Shown here in pieces: positions 1-10,155 of a stretch of DNA of 64,000 nt; position 1 is the stretch's first letter, and each line of letters begins with the position of its first letter. The position numbers and the translations under genes are program-made. The notes under the pieces are model-generated. The model searched no databases and was not told the DNA's origin. It saw only the letters and a list, made by a program, of their open reading frames with translations. The DNA lies in the NCBI RefSeq assembly GCF_025766255.1, contig NW_026516749.1:1-64000 (forward strand), written 5' to 3'. The stretch is from Zychaea mexicana (taxonomy: Eukaryota > Mucoromycota > Mucoromycetes > Mucorales > Lichtheimiaceae).

Positions 1-270
1 AACAAGCCTGGCAGTTACTAAAGTACGGCGATGGTCAAAATATACATGCACCAATTTCCACATCTGATCTTTCAACATTTTGGGTACTTTCAATCCAAGT
101 TCCTTTTGTTCTTTGGTCCCACTATCACCCACGTCTTTTTTGCCCACTTTAGTACATCCTATTCCTCCCTGGAAGCACTTGAACAACATGTCCGACCTAT
201 GCCTATGTCGTTTCCTTTCGTTCGGTTCCCTTGTCAGATTTCGTCGCTCGGAACTTGCAGTGCTTTCCAT
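1..270 (-). pseudogene. Nuclease-like repeat-family exon, partial
   Basis: Minus-strand reading continuous with copy 2 (10546-10830) and truncated by the window start. It has the same order of motifs: RKRH-HRSDML, then GCTKVGK, then TKEQKELGLKVPKMLKDQMW. The pattern of an Asp followed by E/K-x-G-K resembles the D...ExK core of PD-(D/E)xK nucleases. In this copy the Glu of EVGK reads Lys, so the catalytic pattern is broken. From memory this belongs to a gene family dispersed through Mucorales genomes. Confidence 0.45.
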
Positions 271-429
271 CTCGCCTCTATAAAGATCAATTAGTAACTT
301 TTTTGGTAATTCTTAAGAACCTTCACCCCAAATATAACCATATCACTTACATTCGAACATCAAGACTGTATATATTATCAAAAATGGTATCAATAAAAAG
401 ATATACTTGTCAAATAATGTCTGATTCTG

Positions 430-1262
430 GTTTGATTCAGAAGATAGTTCACAAATGTATACAAAAAAATGTTTTATATTATTTATTGTTATCATCTTTA
501 TTATTATAGTATTTTATTAAAATTCATTACTATATTCATTATTTTATTTATAATATTCATATTGATTATGAAATTATTTCCTGTTCCATAATAATAAGTT
601 TATTTATAAACAATATAATTCTTACAATTTATAAATTGATATAAACTTCATTGCTTTATTATATTTATATAAATAATTTATTTCTTTTTTATCTTTTCAA
701 AATTGTTATGTCTCCTCCTCTACTACAACAATAACAACAACAAAAACAATAACAATTATTGCCATAATTATTTTGTTTTCTTAATTATATATATAAAAAA
801 ACATTTATTTGTTATACAAATTATGTTTTGTAAATCTAAAAGATTTAAAAAGAATTAGAATAAATAATTTTAATTTTAATCTTTTTATAAAATTTATTTT
901 TTAAACTTTATTTTTATCACATGTTAAAAATGATTATGTAATTATTTTCTAATAACATGTGAAAATTAAAAATAAAAAAATATAATTTTAAGGTTCATAT
1001 GAACCTCTAAAAAACATAAAAATTGTTGATTTTAGATGTTTTATATATATATAATTAATTAGATAATAAGAAAAGCCTGTAAGGGTTGTGTTGTTGTTGT
1101 AATAAATAGTAGTAGTAGTGGTGTTATGGCATCAAAAATTAAGTTATACTTTAATATTTAAATAAACATAAGTGAACATATTAATTTTTGATAATTTAAT
1201 AATTACAAAAATTTATAGTTTTCAAAAATATTTATTATTATTATTTATTCTCCTTTCATATC
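430..1262. repeat. AT-rich insert, copy 1
   Basis: About 830 bases of extreme AT content with no coding potential. The left edge contains GATTCAGAAGATAGTTCAC, which recurs at the left edge of the AT-rich element at 37743. A short CAA/AAC-rich patch lies near 720-755 and a GGTTCATATGAACC palindrome near 992. No matching right-hand inverted repeat was found, so its ends are unsure. It separates two pieces that look like one original gene. Confidence 0.6.
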
Positions 1263-1273
1263 TACATACTACC

Positions 1274-1546
1274 CTAATATTCCTGAGGTAGTATGTCTAA
1301 ATATTCCCCTGATATTAATGAATATTCCCCCAGGAACATGCTTCCATCAATCATGATCTTGTACCAATCAACACCATCAACGTCAAGCTTTGGTATGTCT
1401 TTCTTCAGCAAATTTTGATAGTGACTTGAATGAGCTTTTGCAAATCGATTCATCCAAGTTTTCCTGAGTTTCTGGTTTTGTTTGTAATCGTTCAGGATAA
1501 ATTGTTTGTTCTTTGAAATGAAATCCTTCAATGAAGGCTTTTGTGT
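1274..1546 (-). pseudogene. LKDF-family repeat protein fragment (copy 1)
   Basis: Minus-strand reading of about 85-90 residues: LKDFISKNKQFILNDYK at the start, then RFAKAHSSHYQNLL, KLDVDGVDWYKIMIDG and YLDILPQEY at the end. There is no ATG; the apparent start is a TTG inside the similarity. Just upstream the homology continues in another frame (FNEV / FDNTQKPS), so a frameshift breaks it. It matches the better-preserved N-terminus at 2849-3183. A hairpin (10-bp arms, near 1264-1296) overlaps its end. Confidence 0.5.
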
Positions 1547-1771
1547 GTTATCAAAACTTCATTAAACATTGGGGGACATCCAACTCCAATTAGATACTAG
1601 ATAATACTATTGGCTGTAAGAAATCTATTGGCTGTAAAAATCCAAATTGTACAAAAAATTGAATTTTGTGTATATATAAAAATAATTGGTAAGAAAGGAA
1701 TGCCAGGTATGAATTCACATTATATTATATACTAGTTGAAGAAAACATTGTAAATAGTAGAGTATGCAATT

Positions 1772-2724
1772 TTATAATATACCAAGATTATGCTTATTGA
1801 TATATTCCTTCAATAAATCCTTTTGATTAAATTTATCAATTGATAACCAACTGTTATCATCAGCACTATATCCAACCCATTTTACCTCAAACAAATATGT
1901 ACCATTTTCAGTTTTATGCCTAATAATCTCTTCTATTTCATATGATGCCATTGCTTGTTGTTTCCCTTTATTTTGCTTTTTTTTTTACTACGCTCATTAA
2001 ATCTTGGAACATCATCATTATCACTATTACTCTGATTTGAATTATTATCAGGTTCATTATCAACAATCATTTCTTCATTTGATATAGCCATATTAAGCAG
2101 GTCATTTTGCAATCTAATCATTTTATCCAGTTTATCTTTATTTTGTTTATCATTGCTGACCACTATATCAATTAGTTTATGCTCTACTGGAAAATTAAAA
2201 TCATTACTGTGCCATAGTTTATGGTGTGGTAAAATAAGAATATTGAACATTTCTAAAAATTTTGTAATAATTCTTAATAAACAAGCTACACGAAATTGCA
2301 GATTATAGTATTTTATGTTATCTATTTTAACAACTGACTTGTTATTATTGAATCGGCAGAATTTATTCCCAATTTCTGAAAATTGATTCTCAACTTTTGT
2401 CCTAAAACTTCCAAATGTCTTATTAAAATGATCCTCAGTAATCGTTAAGGGCTCATTTAGATTTTTACGTATAGGGTATACAAAATTATCATAGCTAAAG
2501 TTATATCCTTTTTCATTAGCAAGCTCTGTAAATTGTGTGTTTCCACTTGTAAGGGTCCACTTGGAGGCTTCATCCATTTTTTTGTATGTTTCGGTGAACT
2601 CTTTCATGAAAGCGTGGGTCACTGTAATTTTGCTGCTGCTTACGCTTGTTGATGTCGTTGATGTCGTCGATCCGCCGGAGGCATCTGATGACTTAGGCCC
2701 AGCAAAAGCGTTTGAATTTACTTT
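1772..2724 (-). pseudogene. Chimeric DDE transposase C-end plus chromodomain
   Basis: One open reading runs on the minus strand from after a TAG at 2725. The first part (Ser/Thr-rich stretch, then THAFMKEFTETYKKMDE and TLTSGNT) looks like the dispersed LKDF repeat family. It continues in frame into a DDE-superfamily C-terminus: PIRKNLNEPLTITEDHFNK, then FRTKVENQFSEIGNKF with the likely third catalytic residue (E of VEN). Beyond a run of ten A's the frame breaks by one base; the next frame reads a clear chromodomain (YEIEEIIRHK, FEVKWVGYS, DNSW). The N-terminal catalytic Asp region is missing, so it cannot be active alone. The DDE subfamily (Harbinger/IS5-like?) is unsure; the chromodomain is clear. 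Confidence 0.65.
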
Positions 2725-2848
2725 CTAACAAATATTCACATATTAAAGATCTTGCGATTCTTGCTCGTAAACTTTACAAAGAGAAAAAAATGGTATGATT
2801 ACCGAAAGAATATCAATCGTGAGCTCGTACCAATCGACATCTTCAATG

Positions 2849-3183
2849 TCAAGCTTTGGTATGTTTTTTTTTTGGCAAGTTTTGATAATGGCTTGAATGA
2901 GCTTTTGCAAACCGAGTCATCCAAACTTGCTTGAGATTCTGGTATTGCTTGTAATCGTTCAGGATAAACTGTTTATTCTTCGCTACGAAATCCTTCAACG
3001 AAGGCTTTTGCATGTTGGCAAAAAACTCATCAAACACTACAAGTAGCATTATCATTAGAAGCAGCAATACACAACGTCGAAACATTTTTAGCAAAGTAAT
3101 AAGGATGAAAAGAACAAAAGAGAAATAGAACCGTGACGCGTGAAATTGAATAGCTTACCTTCTTTGTATCCTTTTGTCGACAT
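2849..3183 (-). pseudogene. LKDF-family gene, 5' part with intron, frame broken
   Basis: Exon 1 (3159-3183) encodes MSTKGYKE; the intron runs from GTAAGC to TTGTAG; exon 2 starts at 3036 and reads VFDEFFANMQKPSLKDF, then NKQFILNDYKQYQNLKQVW and FAKAHSSHYQN. At a run of ten A's the frame ends (PKKKHTKA, stop 2849), while another frame continues the homology (IPKLDIEDVDWYEL). A TATAAAAA-like box lies about 40 bp upstream of the ATG, so this was probably a real transcription unit. It matches the fragments at 1274 and 11833 and is probably the upstream part of the chimeric reading at 1772-2724. Confidence 0.5.
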
Positions 3184-3272
3184 GGCAACAGCACGAAATA
3201 ACCAGAACCTGCTCTTCCCAGTTTTTATATTACGTCATCTACTTGAAATTTTCTACGATGTCCACAGCAAAA

Positions 3273-3696
3273 CATGGTCTTAGTTCTATCCCAGCTATTG
3301 CTTTTCTCCATGGAGGCTCTACCTGTTAATAACGCTTCTCAGGTTTTGGGCCGAGTAGCAGATGCTGCACAGCTAGGATCATCTTACATGGTCTTGGCTC
3401 CCTCGCAACTGTTGCGAACAATTTTATTTGTATATACTTTCTTCTATGGAGGCTCTACCTGTTAATTACGCTTCTCAGGTTTTGGGCCGAGTAGCAGATG
3501 CTGCACAGCTAGGATCATCTTACATGGTCTTGGCTCCCTCGCAACTGTTGCGAACAATTTTATTTGTATATACTTTCTTCTATGGAGGCTCTACCTGTTA
3601 ATAACGCTTCTCAGGTTTTGGGCCGAGTAGCAGATGCTGCACAGCTAGGATCATCTTACATGGTCTTGGCTCCCTCGCAACTGTTGCGAACAATTT
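3273..3696 (+). repeat. 136-bp tandem repeat, about three units
   Basis: Units start at 3310, 3446 and 3582 (period 136) with almost no differences (TAATTACG versus TAATAACG in unit 2); a more diverged partial unit lies at 3273-3309. Each unit holds a short open reading beginning MEALPVN and continuing QVLGRVADAAQLG. Because 136 is not a multiple of three, the frame does not carry from unit to unit, so expansion was not selected as coding sequence. Confidence 0.95.
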
Positions 3697-3699
3697 CTA

Positions 3700-4475
3700 T
3701 ACGTTTTATTGAGATACGGTTTTGCTCCCGCTATAAGTCGAATAGGTATGCCCAACACACTCAAATTTATTGAAACCATTTGTCAGATAATATTATTTAG
3801 AAGGGCCGAAGCGTTTTGCTCGACCATACAGGATCAGTCAATCGCCCGGTTTCTCTTATATGAACTACATTATACAAATCTTGGTGACCAGTTCACAAGA
3901 GGTACTAGCATATAGAGCCATGGGGTTCTGTTTGAATAGTACAAAGCACTGATTTGTTTATTAACAGTGTCAAGCAGATTCTTCATGGGCTACACGATTT
4001 CGTATAATGGTGGAAGAGGATGTAATAATTATGTCGATTACAAGCAACACTTAGAATAATTTGATGTATTAGTATATCTGATAAAGTAATAAAAGAAAGG
4101 AAGCCAGGGGTTTTGCTGAGTAGATCAAATGGCGTAAGTTGGATGTGGTATGAAAAAAAAAGAGAAGAATGGGAGGGTAAATACGCGATGTACCGATGTG
4201 CATAACCATTCAAGACAGTACGTATTGAAGAGTCACCGTAAGCAAAAAAGCATACAAGATATTGCATAATATGATCATTGAGGATGAACGTGATGAGGAG
4301 GAAATGCGGCGTACCTGTAGACGATTATATAATAAGTACATATTCGACAATGTTTAAAGTACACCAAACACTTCATTCATCATGAAAGCAAGACAGGCAT
4401 TCATGCGATGCATATTCAGACCAAGTAATACATTGCTATATTCAGATAGAGTGTTGTGCACAGCAGCCATACAGT
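3700..4475. other. Intergenic, no gene recognised
   Basis: Only short unsupported open readings; no promoter-gene arrangement, tRNA or known protein family recognised. The right end runs into the downstream side of the epoxide hydrolase pseudogene. Confidence 0.5.
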
Positions 4476-4479
4476 GACC

Positions 4480-5560
4480 ATCGGATAAACTTTTTTTCGT
4501 CTTTAACAGCTTTTCGAACCGTTGGATGTCATCAACCAGCAACTCGCTCGTCCTCTAACGCAGAAAAATGGCCGCCTTGGACATTGTTCGTCAGTACGAA
4601 GCAATACGTTACTAAAAGATGATATTTACCACTTCAAATTCGTTGAACTGTTGAAGGTCACCACTTGCTTCTAGCCATTCACGAGGGAACTTTGTGCATG
4701 TTGGGTCAGTTTTGCATATATACTCTAGATCTATGCAGTGGATTACCTTGTTCAGCTCGCTGGGGACATAGTCTACGCCCAATGGAATTTCGACACGGTT
4801 AAAGAACATTATCCGCATTGCCTTTTCGTGAACGCCCCGTAACACAGTCGTGTGGATGACGACATGGTGTTGGTAAGCCAATAGATGGTAAGTTCCGTCA
4901 GGAACTCGTCGGTTGTGATAGTCTCAGGCAGAGCCTCAGTGTCTTGTCTGTCAGCAGGATGAAACGTCCAATTATGCCTTTTCGAGCATCCAGGCTACAC
5001 TAAAAAAAGTCAAGTTCGAGAGAAAAAAAAGAGACCCTTGCGATCTGACCATACCTAAACGTGCCACTGGGCTATCTACCAAGCCAAATACAAGTGTATG
5101 AGGACGCGTTCCCTGGATGGCACGGTATCTAGCCTCCCTGTCATTCTCAACGTCTGCAAACGATTTGCCTTTTATTTTGGTGCTACCACGACCATAAATT
5201 GTATCGTATCCAAGCGCCAAGCTTGAGCACTTTGATTGGATAGTTCCACAGATTCGACACTGTCGGGAGAGGCGGTACAACCATTGGTTAGACGGTATGG
5301 AATCCCTTGCGTTGAGTTGCTCGGCTCTGTGCGATCCATTTGCCAATCATGGAATCCCAATCCTACCCAGCGATCACTTTGTTCAAATGAGTTTAGTAAA
5401 ATCCCAGCTGATCCCTTTAGCGACGACTTATATGGTGGGCTGTTGCAAACCAGATATTAAGGAAGATATGACAAAAGGGGTGCGCACTGTCGAAATTGTC
5501 AAGAGCCGTTATGGGGATACCAACGACAGCTGCTCCACAAATTTTCTTGCAACCTCTATG
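4480..5560 (-). pseudogene. Epoxide hydrolase (alpha/beta-hydrolase) pseudogene
   Basis: In pieces on the minus strand I can read family blocks in the right order: RYRAIQGTRPHTLVFGLVDS, WMLEK, FLTELTIYWLTNTMSSSTR, VEIPLGVDY...PREWLEASGDLQ, GHFSALEDE (catalytic His block) and LVDDIQRFEKLL. These match the C-terminal two thirds of microsomal-type (EHN) epoxide hydrolases. An intron from GTATGG to GTGTAG near 4990-5055 and one near 4560-4617 are plausible. At least three single-base frame breaks (after WMLEK, after the MSSSTR block, in LEDE) and no clean nucleophile (GGDWG-type) block make it a pseudogene. The N-terminus is degraded or absent. Confidence 0.7.
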
Positions 5561-5589
5561 CTCAAGTCTTGGTTATCGATATGAACCAT

Positions 5590-6285
5590 TACTTCACCAT
5601 GACTCTCGCACTATATAGTCTGGCATATAGCAACCACTGATATACGATAAAGGCGTGGAATGTTACACAGTGCTTTTGTGTTTTAAATTTATTTAATCTA
5701 TTTTAATTTAAAAGCTTTTCGATATGATAAATGAACAAAAAAAGGTGGTAATATCGCGATCCCGCCAGTGCCGGATGCAGTTGAATGTAGCGGCACTGCA
5801 GTGGTTCAGTGAGAGTAGGGGACGGGTTTTCTTAATTAGTTTCGGGGAAGGATTTTTCTTTGCTAATGTCGTAATGGACAGTTCTTGCTTATTACAAGTA
5901 AGTTTACGGGCTTCGACTTTATGCTTCGTTCCATTCCCCGTCTGACGTTTTTGGGTAAAATTCTTGCGCGGATAAGTATATATAAAGCGAAGGAGAGAGA
6001 GGCAAGAGATAAACCAAATTGCAGTAAGGATACCCGTAGGACCGACGGAGACGAGCCAGTGTAGAAATGCTACGGCAGAGAGTGGCGCTGCTAAGTCAAG
6101 TTGAAATTAGTCTATGGCTCAATACAACATAGCGATGACTTTTATGTGGGGATTTATGAATGACTCACATATTTGGGGTGGACCGACTGCTGTTTCTATA
6201 ACCTTTTAATGTAGGCTCAAAACAAATGTTACTGGCATAAGCAAACATATAATAACCATGACTATTGTACAAAAGGAAGAACGTG
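5590..6285. other. Intergenic, no gene recognised
   Basis: No supported coding region. It holds a TATATAAAG-like motif near 5980 on the plus strand, but no convincing reading frame follows it. Confidence 0.4.
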
Positions 6286-6290
6286 GCTGA

Positions 6291-6758
6291 CTATAGATAC
6301 CTTTGCAGAATACAGCATGTCATCCTGATGGCCCAGACGGAAGCCTTGGCCAGCAGAACCGTTGTTCGGACCGTGAGCTTAATAATGAGGAACACGGTCC
6401 TCATCAACGATATTGCCGCCTTCAGAACCGAGGCCGCCGTCTCCACAACCGAGACCGCCGTGCTTATGACCAATACTAGATCTTCAGCAGTGAGCTCAAT
6501 AGCGGCCTGGTTGTGGTTGTCGTCCTTGGTGGTGGCGATGGAGGCAGAGGAGGCAGAAGAGGCAGAGGAGGCAGAGGAGGCAGAAGAGGCAGAGGAGGCA
6601 GAGGAGGCAGAGGAGGCAGAGGAGGCAGAAGAGGCAGAGGAGGCAGAGGAGGCAGAAGAGGAGGAGGCGGAGGCGGAGGAAAGAATACTGGCGAACCAGT
6701 GGAACGCAGTTTGCAGTGCCGAGGCAGCTGCAGGCAAAATTGATTTTAAAATAGGCAT
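6291..6758 (-). CDS. Putative Ser/Ala-repeat small protein
   Basis: An ATG at 6758 opens a 155-residue reading whose N-terminus (MPILKSILPAAASALQTAF) looks like a secretion signal. It is followed by about 14 SSA/SAS repeats from a 9-bp DNA repeat and then a segment rich in Val, Ala and Thr with hydrophobic stretches. Support for transcription: a TATAAATA box about 90 bp upstream and a CA-repeat leader. Against it: all frames stay open through the repeat, and the second half in another frame is Gly-rich (GHKHGG, GDGGLG), so the frame may be wrong or shifted. No known family. Confidence 0.35.
   Translation of the reverse strand: MPILKSILPAAASALQTAFHWFASILSSASASSSSASSASSASSASSASSASSASSASSASSASSASSASSASIATTKDDNHNQAAIELTAEDLVLVISTAVSVVETAASVLKAAISLMRTVFLIIKLTVRTTVLLAKASVWAIRMTCCILQRYL
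6540..6675. repeat. GAGGCAGAG 9-bp minisatellite
   Basis: About 14 imperfect copies of GAGGCAGAG or GAGGCAGAA. The repeat is read as Ser/Ala on the minus strand, as AEE or RGG-type repeats on the plus strand and as Pro/Leu in the third minus frame. Such a tract is prone to length changes. Confidence 0.95.
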
Positions 6759-6844
6759 TCTGTTGTGTGTGTGTGTGTGTGTGTAGAACGAGAAGTAGTA
6801 GTGGTTGAAGAGTAAAGAGATATTCAGGATCGAACGAAGCTTGG

Positions 6845-6852
6845 TATTTATA
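6845..6852 (-). promoter_or_regulatory. TATA box for the 6758 reading
   Basis: On the minus strand this reads TATAAATA, about 90 bp upstream of the ATG at 6758, followed by a pyrimidine-rich and CA-repeat leader, an arrangement also seen for the secreted-protein gene at 33399. Confidence 0.5.
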
Positions 6853-6978
6853 ATGCTAGAACAAGCCCTTAATCAATCCATCCATCCGCAACAGCTGATC
6901 GATCACCTTTTGCACACTCAACTTATCATCCTAATTCATCATTACTACTTCTACTTCACCCGAGGGTTTTTCTGACAT

Positions 6979-7137
6979 TTAACCTTGTTCTTGTCCGGTC
7001 TCCGTTGTCATTACTCCTGTGTAATTTCTTGTGACAGAGCAACGGGAAGATAGATCAACAATGGAGGATCTGCTTTCAGAAACAGTAGGAACCCCACAGA
7101 GAATAGTAGAGAGATTGATTGGCAGGTCGGAAGCCAT
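6979..7137 (-). CDS. Possible 52-residue protein
   Basis: The ATG at 7137 opens a reading beginning MASDLPINLSTILCG and ending TTETGQEQG. A TATATAAAG box (7167-7175) lies about 30 bp upstream of the ATG. The reading has no recognised domain, is short, and could be only the first exon of something longer or chance. Confidence 0.25.
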   Translation of the reverse strand: MASDLPINLSTILCGVPTVSESRSSIVDLSSRCSVTRNYTGVMTTETGQEQG

Positions 7138-7299
7138 GTGTCGCTTCACTGAGGGTTTCTTTTCCTCTTTATATACATCTATTACGATTAATAACATCTG
7201 CATCGGCACTACTTTTGGAGCCCGTTCCACTACAACCACAAGATATCATATATCAGCATTTAGCAACATCATATAGTAATCACATGTTGTTTTCGAAAA

Positions 7300-7870
7300 A
7301 AAAAGAGCAGCAATGACAGGAGCTCCTTCGCAAGATGATCCTTGACGCATCATAAATCCTTGTCTTCCGATGTGCTGATTAATGGCCGCCCAACTTTTGC
7401 ACTGGTTGTCTCCTTGTTTCTTTCACGATACTTTAGTCCATGTATTCCCTTTCTCTATGTCCTGACATCCATCCCAGCTCTTTCCAAGCAGCAAGAACAC
7501 TGCTACGGCAAAAGAGAAAGCATAATAAAAACAAACAGCTACAGATCCATGGATCTAATAACATATGATAGACACTGATAATAAAATCAATGGTTCATGC
7601 TTTCCTAGACGTGAGCTTTTACACACGATCACAAGCCATTTATCTTGTCCAGGGCTACTAGTACTACACATACAGTAATACTTTGATACCAACTCCATGC
7701 GCGTAATATTTTGATAGATCAACAAACCGTTGCGACATTATGATCGAATAACTTGTAATTCACGATACCCTTACATTTTTTCAAATACCCGGGCGTGCTG
7801 CATTATTGTTGTTTTCATCAATATACACATTTACGACAAACAAAATTAACAGTGACAACGAGATTTCGTG
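7300..7870. other. Intergenic, no gene recognised
   Basis: No supported coding region or structured element seen on either strand. Confidence 0.4.
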
Positions 7871-7871
7871 A

Positions 7872-8189
7872 TCAAAACAGCATTTCACGGGACATACTGC
7901 GGCCATGCCCAGTAACGCGTTCTGTGTGTATAATATAGTGTAGATGAGCACGCTTATTCATAAAGTTGTCTATATGCCAATTTATCTGGATAACGCCGTC
8001 TGGCTTGGACCCTGTGTCTTTATTTCCCAGATCTTCTGCTAGTTTTATAGTAATTAAATAAACAGGTGCTTCATCTAACGCAGCACCCAGTATTCGTTCC
8101 GAGTTTCGCAATCGGTCTTGTTTTACCTTGCTCACACGAGGTCCGGCTCCTGGTATTGCTGCTGCTATTCTGCGATGCCAGTCACTCAA
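7872..8189 (-). CDS. Hypothetical exon with SKPDGVI motif
   Basis: Open minus-strand reading of 105 residues beginning within SDWHRRIAAAIPG and containing VYLITIKLAED and SKPDGVIQINW. The homology-like stretch seems to run past the apparent start, so this is probably an internal exon. The KPDG motif reminds me of dispersed nuclease-like repeat genes in Mucorales (KPDG as a PD-(D/E)xK-type motif); this is memory-based inference only. No partner exon could be joined with confidence. Confidence 0.25.
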   Translation of the reverse strand: MSDWHRRIAAAIPGAGPRVSKVKQDRLRNSERILGAALDEAPVYLITIKLAEDLGNKDTGSKPDGVIQINWHIDNFMNKRAHLHYIIHTERVTGHGRSMSREMLF

Positions 8190-8559
8190 TTTTACAGCAG
8201 GCTTGTACGTTTGCTAAAGCTTCTGTACCGAATAATGTCATGTAAATTTAGTGTATCTATACTTGGAGCATTGTGACAAACACGCTTGATTTGATGCTTT
8301 ACTACGTCCTCAAAGTAATGCTGCTTACAAAATATAGGACGGGCCATCATCGCTCATTATGAATAAATCGGAAATATCTTACTTTCCTGACAGTGACAAC
8401 ATGTTGGCGATGTTAGGTTTGTAAAGGCAGTAAATAATGTTGTGCAAAAGGTGATACATAATGCTTACAAAGATATATGCAAAATCCTTGAGAAAAAATT
8501 CATTAGCCAGTGTGAAAGCGCTGTCATATATATGATAACGGGGAAATAGATTCTTGTTC

Positions 8560-8796
8560 TTACCTTTCGTGTACTTTGGTATCATGGTACTGTAGTTTAC
8601 CTTCAATTTGTTGAAACGACGGAGTAGTATTGGAAGAAAGAGGATAAAAGACAAAATGCTTCTTTGACCTAGAGAAACTCTTAAAAGTACATCGTAGAAA
8701 GGAAGTAGGTATTAGGAAGGGTTTAAAAAACTCCATAGTATTATCATGGCCTTGATTCACTGCTTCCGCTAACTCTTGAATAAGGTTCAAACTCAT
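8560..8796 (-). CDS. Hypothetical first exon
   Basis: An ATG at 8796 opens MSLNLIQELAEAVNQGHDN and continues 78 residues; a GTAAAC donor after QQIE could end the exon near 8593. No family recognised. It might belong with the 7872-8189 exon on the same strand, but the intervening sequence gives no clear joining exons. Confidence 0.2.
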   Translation of the reverse strand: MSLNLIQELAEAVNQGHDNTMEFFKPFLIPTSFLRCTFKSFSRSKKHFVFYPLSSNTTPSFQQIEGKLQYHDTKVHER

Positions 8797-8873
8797 AAAG
8801 ATGCAGCAGTCAATTGTAGTTGTCTTCTTATTGCCATAGCTAGAACTAGCTGCCGATGAATCCAGCTGACATA

Positions 8874-9222
8874 CAGTTGACCCCCTTTAATGTCAACCCT
8901 CAAGTATACCTGAAAGTGTTGACGCTAACGGGGGTTGATGTTAAAGGGGGTGGCACAAAGTTTAACCATATAATAAAAATATTAAACCAGCGCACCCCGA
9001 CACAATGTATGTATGCAACAGAGTCGTTCCTAACAATGTATTTTCAACCAACAACGAAATAACCTCTTTTGATTGGATATGTTTGACCTCAATAAGAAGT
9101 CAACCCTGGCCAAGGTGTTGACATTGACCTTATGTAAAAGTTGAAATTTATCTCTGCTAAAATGTGAGGTTCTCAGAAAAAGGTTGACCATATCGGGGGT
9201 TGACATTAAAGGGGGTCTACTG
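8874..9222. mobile_element. 349-bp MITE, Tc1/mariner (pogo-like) ends
   Basis: Terminal inverted repeats: the left end starts CAGTTGACCCCCTTTAATGT and the right end, reversed, starts CAGTAGACCCCCTTTAATGT. Both are flanked by TA (8872-8873 and 9223-9224), the target duplication of Tc1/mariner elements. CAGT-starting ends are typical of the pogo/Tigger branch. There is no transposase. Extra inverted copies of the terminal motif lie inside (about 8930-8953 and 9090-9130), so it can fold into several hairpins. Confidence 0.85.
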
Positions 9223-9224
9223 TA

Positions 9225-10150
9225 GCTACTATTATATGGCTATCACTAGCAGCATTTTACAATTTGATAATGCATTAGTGCTTTCGAGCTCTCATGACAA
9301 GTGCATCACTGTGTTGAGAGCTCAGGCCGATATTTAGTGGGGAATTGACAGGGGCACAACAAGTTCTAATAATAAATAGAATATGTTACACAGAGCAGCA
9401 TAGCTGACCCTCTTGTGTTAATTATAGCAGATGGATGGTGTCGTGCCCGTAAGAAGCACAGCGCGTATGTTTTATGTAAGAAGTCATTTGGGTGACTTAT
9501 GTAGGTGGGACGCGTCGTGCCCGTAAGGAGGGCATTTTGAAAGACGTACCGAGATAACTGATAGGCACTCTTCGTTTAAATAAACTCTGGTTCTTGAGAA
9601 TATGATGATTCTTTCACAACTTTGTGCGGATATATATCAGTGGCACTATCAGAAGAACCAGTACAGTACATGTTTTTTTGCAGATAAACTGACTGTTTCA
9701 ACTGAAGGAGATGGACGGGGGAAAAAGCACTGCTTCTTCTAACCTGCGAGTCCTCCATTAATGCACGTACTGTATATTTATCATTGCTACTGCACGCACG
9801 AAAGAAAAAGCGACGTGGTACAACTCAAGGAGCGAACCTGGAGTGGCAAGGAACACAAAGGAGGCGTAGTGCTTTAGGTTTCAAGTTGTACCGTATTGTG
9901 TTATCGATTTCTGTGGGTAGCGACAATACTTTTTGGCAACACTGTATGTCCAGCATTCATCCATCATTCAGTACTGGCTACCTTCCTGAATGCGGTCACC
10001 AATGATGTCAAGTGCCAGATGCCAGATGCCACAGGAGAATCCATTGAAAAGGAAACTTATAAATGATACTCATTTGATATGTTTGGCTTACATGATGATG
10101 AATTGGTACAAATTGAAATATACATGATACAATGGGAATGTATATTGGAG
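9225..10150. other. Intergenic, no gene recognised
   Basis: Only short open readings of 60-75 residues without family or promoter support. A CGTCGTGCCCGTAA motif occurs twice (near 9440 and 9511). No RNA gene seen. Confidence 0.4.
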
Positions 10151-10155
10151 TGCGG

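Larger units (their letters stand above)
1..1686. repeat. Direct repeat copy 1 (cut by window start)
   Basis: This stretch is nearly identical to 10561-12248; reading them side by side I see only scattered single-base differences and one 3-base indel (near 1607). Similarity stops sharply after the shared ...TATAAAAATAAT, at 1686 here. It contains, on the minus strand, a coding piece of the GHR-SDML/EVGK repeat family (1-270), a very AT-rich block (about 430-1262) and a second coding piece (1274-1546). The left end lies outside the window. The near identity implies a recent duplication, or movement as one block. Confidence 0.95.

Noticed and set aside
6513..6743. Plus-strand RGG-repeat protein
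   Set aside because: It is a by-product of the 9-bp repeat; the only promoter-like signals point to the minus strand.
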